From positions 1 through 16,494 of the forward strand of contig JBKQNY010000072.1 of assembly GCA_052145775.1 (NCBI GenBank): a stretch of DNA of 16,494 nucleotides, written 5' to 3'. Shown here piece by piece: positions 15,178 to 16,494 of this stretch (positions are counted from its first letter, which is position 1; every line of letters begins with the position of its first letter). Below the pieces are notes generated by a model. That model was not told where the DNA came from. It saw nothing but the letters and a program-made list of their open reading frames with translations, and ran no database searches. The position numbers and the translations under genes were made by a program. This DNA comes from CAVYPR01 sp052145775 (GTDB lineage: Bacteria; Actinomycetota; Acidimicrobiia; Acidimicrobiales; RAAP-2).

Positions 15178-15183
15178 AACCTA
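15178..15183 (-). promoter_or_regulatory. Leaderless -10 box (TAGGTT) for the GMC operon
   Basis: On the minus strand TAGGTT fits TANNNT and is separated by six bases from the GTG start at 15171. Its first three bases are also the in-frame TAG that fixes the start of the protein. Confidence 0.5.
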
Positions 15184-15199
15184 GTGCCTCGCCAGGCAC
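15184..15199. promoter_or_regulatory. Perfect inverted repeat next to the GMC-operon -10 box (candidate operator)
   Basis: GTGCCT-CGCC-AGGCAC is a perfect 6-base inverted repeat touching the -10 box, so it fills the spacer of that promoter. A repressor bound here would block RNA polymerase. No known regulator motif is recognised. Confidence 0.4.
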
Positions 15200-15286
15200 G
15201 GCCTGCGCCGCCGCGGCCGCTGCCTTCGGCGCGTCCGCCGGCGAGCGCCGCCGGCCGCGATTGGCGCCGCGGTGGCCGGCCCCAGC

Positions 15287-15292
15287 TACCCT
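15287..15292 (+). promoter_or_regulatory. Leaderless -10 box (TACCCT) for the gene at 15299
   Basis: TACCCT fits TANNNT and is followed by six bases and then ATG 15299. TTGGCG at 15261-15266 could be a -35 box, though the 20-base spacer is long. Confidence 0.45.
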
Positions 15293-15298
15293 GGCCGG

Positions 15299-15868
15299 AT
15301 GAAGCGGCAACCTGTGGTGCCCATGCTCATCCTCGGCCTGCTGGGCGTCCTGTCCATCGGCGCCGTCGTCCTCGGCCTGGCCATGGCCCCACCCACCACC
15401 GACCTCATGGTGCACAACGGGGCGGGCGAGACGGTCCTGGCCCCGAGCCTCACCGCCCTGTACGCGAACCAGTCCACCCGGGAGTACATCAAGGTCGTCT
15501 ACACGGCCCCCGACCAGGCCACCGAGTCCCTGCTCAAGGCCGGACCCGGCAGCCCGGCCACGCGAACGGTCCACGTGCAGGGCACACGGGCGACCAAGGC
15601 GCTGGCGCCGTTCGCCCAGATGCAGAAGGTGACAGGGTTCACGGCCAAGGGCTCGAAGTTCACGGCCCAGGTGCCCGCCTCGACCCTCTACCCGCCGCGG
15701 CTGGCCCCCGCGGTGAAGGGGACGGTCAACTACGTGGTCTCCCTCACAGGGGGATACCTGGTGTCGGTGCTCGAGTCGTTCAACGTGCACACCCCGGTCG
15801 GCACCCAGACCGGCAGCTACCAGTACCTGGTCACCGCCATCGGCGGCCAGCCCGTCCAGGGCCACTGA
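15299..15868 (+). CDS. Small membrane-anchored or secreted protein of unknown function
   Basis: 189 residues; family not recognised. A short basic tip (MKRQ) is followed by a strongly hydrophobic segment (about residues 5-30, LILGLLGVLSIGAVVLGLAM), a signal anchor or uncleaved signal peptide without a lipobox. The remaining 155 residues look like an external beta-rich domain, with no cysteines and several Thr/Val-rich strands. ATG 15299 is chosen over GTG 15272 because a TANNNT box ends six bases upstream, and the longer form would put nine non-signal residues ahead of the hydrophobic segment. It diverges from the GMC operon across 127 bases and precedes the crotonase gene by 35 bases. Confidence 0.75.
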   Translation: MKRQPVVPMLILGLLGVLSIGAVVLGLAMAPPTTDLMVHNGAGETVLAPSLTALYANQSTREYIKVVYTAPDQATESLLKAGPGSPATRTVHVQGTRATKALAPFAQMQKVTGFTAKGSKFTAQVPASTLYPPRLAPAVKGTVNYVVSLTGGYLVSVLESFNVHTPVGTQTGSYQYLVTAIGGQPVQGH

Positions 15869-15903
15869 GCGCGCCCTGCACGCGCCCTGACCACCGCCAC
15901 GCC

Positions 15904-16494
15904 ATGATGGAGCCCATGGGAGCCGAGCCCGTCCTCTACCGCACCGACGGCGCGGTGGCCACCGTGACCATGAACCGGCCCGAGGTGGCCAACGCCCAGG
16001 ACACCGCCCTCATCGACGCGCTCGACCGCGCCTTCGACCGGGCCGGGGCCGACGAGGAGGTCCGGGTGGTCATCCTCGCCGGGGCGGGCAAGCACTTCTC
16101 GTCCGGCCACGACCTGAAGGCGCTGGTGGGCCAGACCGAGGCCGACCACTGGGTGGCCCTGCGCGAGACCCCCGAGGGCAAGTTCCTCCACGAGAAGACC
16201 ATGTACGTCGACCGCTGCCGGCGGATCCGGGACTTCCCCAAGCCGACCATCGCCGCCGTGCAGGGCAGCTGCGTGGCCGCCGGACTGATGCTGGCCGCGA
16301 TGTGCGACCTCATCGTGGCGGCCGACGACGCGACCTTCTCCAACCCCGTGCTGCGCATGACCGGGGCCGCGGTCGAGCTCTTGGTCGAGCCGTGGGAGCT
16401 GGGCATCCGCAAGGCCAAGGAGTTCCTCTTGACCGGCGAGACCATCGACGCCCAGGAGGCGTGGCGGCTGGGACTGGCCAACCGGGTGGTGGGC
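15904..16494 (+). CDS. Crotonase-fold (enoyl-CoA hydratase/isomerase) family protein, 3' incomplete
   Basis: The first 197 residues are visible; the gene runs off the right edge. Crotonase features include VTMNRPEVANA, the oxyanion-hole segment FSSGHDLKAL and the second oxyanion strand VQGSCVAAGLMLAAMCDLIVAADDATFSNP. The two glutamates that hydrate the double bond in true enoyl-CoA hydratases align here with Met (GLMLAAMCD) and Val (NPVLRM), so this is probably a different crotonase activity such as an isomerase, hydrolase or lyase, or a specialised member. ATG 15904, 15907 and 15916 are all possible starts; GGAG lies three bases before 15916. It would fit the acyl-CoA catabolism suggested by the DUF35/thiolase operon, although it is not in the same transcription unit. 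Confidence 0.88.
   Translation, partial: MMEPMGAEPVLYRTDGAVATVTMNRPEVANAQDTALIDALDRAFDRAGADEEVRVVILAGAGKHFSSGHDLKALVGQTEADHWVALRETPEGKFLHEKTMYVDRCRRIRDFPKPTIAAVQGSCVAAGLMLAAMCDLIVAADDATFSNPVLRMTGAAVELLVEPWELGIRKAKEFLLTGETIDAQEAWRLGLANRVVG

Overview
The window looks like chromosomal DNA of a high-GC actinomycete, most plausibly from the Acidimicrobiia or a related deep branch. Four things point that way: a mycothiol-dependent enzyme family member (mycothiol is confined to Actinomycetota); a DUF2510/DUF4389 membrane protein typical of the phylum; TANNNT -10 boxes exactly six bases before start codons (leaderless genes); and very GC-rich coding DNA (for example 47 of 60 bases at 3301-3360). The class-level placement is inference. 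No rRNA, tRNA, CRISPR array, transposase or integrase is visible.

Layout. (1) 1-639 (+): the NAD-binding half of a D-2-hydroxyacid dehydrogenase, open to the left edge but with a non-family, AT-richer leader. (2) 681-1322 (+): a YgjP/DUF45-type zinc metallopeptidase, overlapping tail to tail with (3) 1289-3058 (-), a D-aminoacylase-type amidohydrolase. (4) Diverging from it, 3172-7199 (+) is a tight four-gene set: two Amidohydro_2 hydrolases with a 4-base overlap, then a zinc-ribbon/OB-fold (DUF35) protein and a thiolase-like protein with a 4-base overlap. The last pair resembles the ChsH2/Ltp2-type acyl-CoA retro-aldolase pair, so this is probably a small acyl-CoA or ring-cleavage catabolic operon.

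(5) 7200-9401 is compositionally milder (36 of 60 G+C at 7681-7740). It holds a 350-base non-coding leader with two strong inverted repeats, then two overlapping genes for membrane-anchored proteins. The first is a bare helical ectodomain. The second carries a related ectodomain, with the same Cys-x29-Cys spacing, fused to a family 43 glycoside hydrolase with its catalytic triad intact. This is the most novel-looking part of the window. (6) 9660-11951 (-): a 763-residue protein with DUF2510, a long repeat-bearing proline-rich region, DUF4389-type membrane segments and an external C-terminal domain.

(7) 15171-12171 (-): a three-gene operon encoding a gluconate 2-dehydrogenase subunit 3-like protein, a GMC flavin oxidoreductase and a mycothiol-dependent (maleylpyruvate isomerase-type) protein, with gaps of 10 and 6 bases. 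(8) 15299-15868 (+): a small membrane-anchored or secreted protein of unknown function, diverging from operon 7; both directions appear leaderless. (9) 15904 to the right edge (+): a crotonase-fold protein lacking both catalytic glutamates of true enoyl-CoA hydratases.

Taken together, most of the window encodes catabolism of an organic acid, acyl-CoA or alcohol substrate, interrupted by a cell-surface glycan island at 7200-11951.
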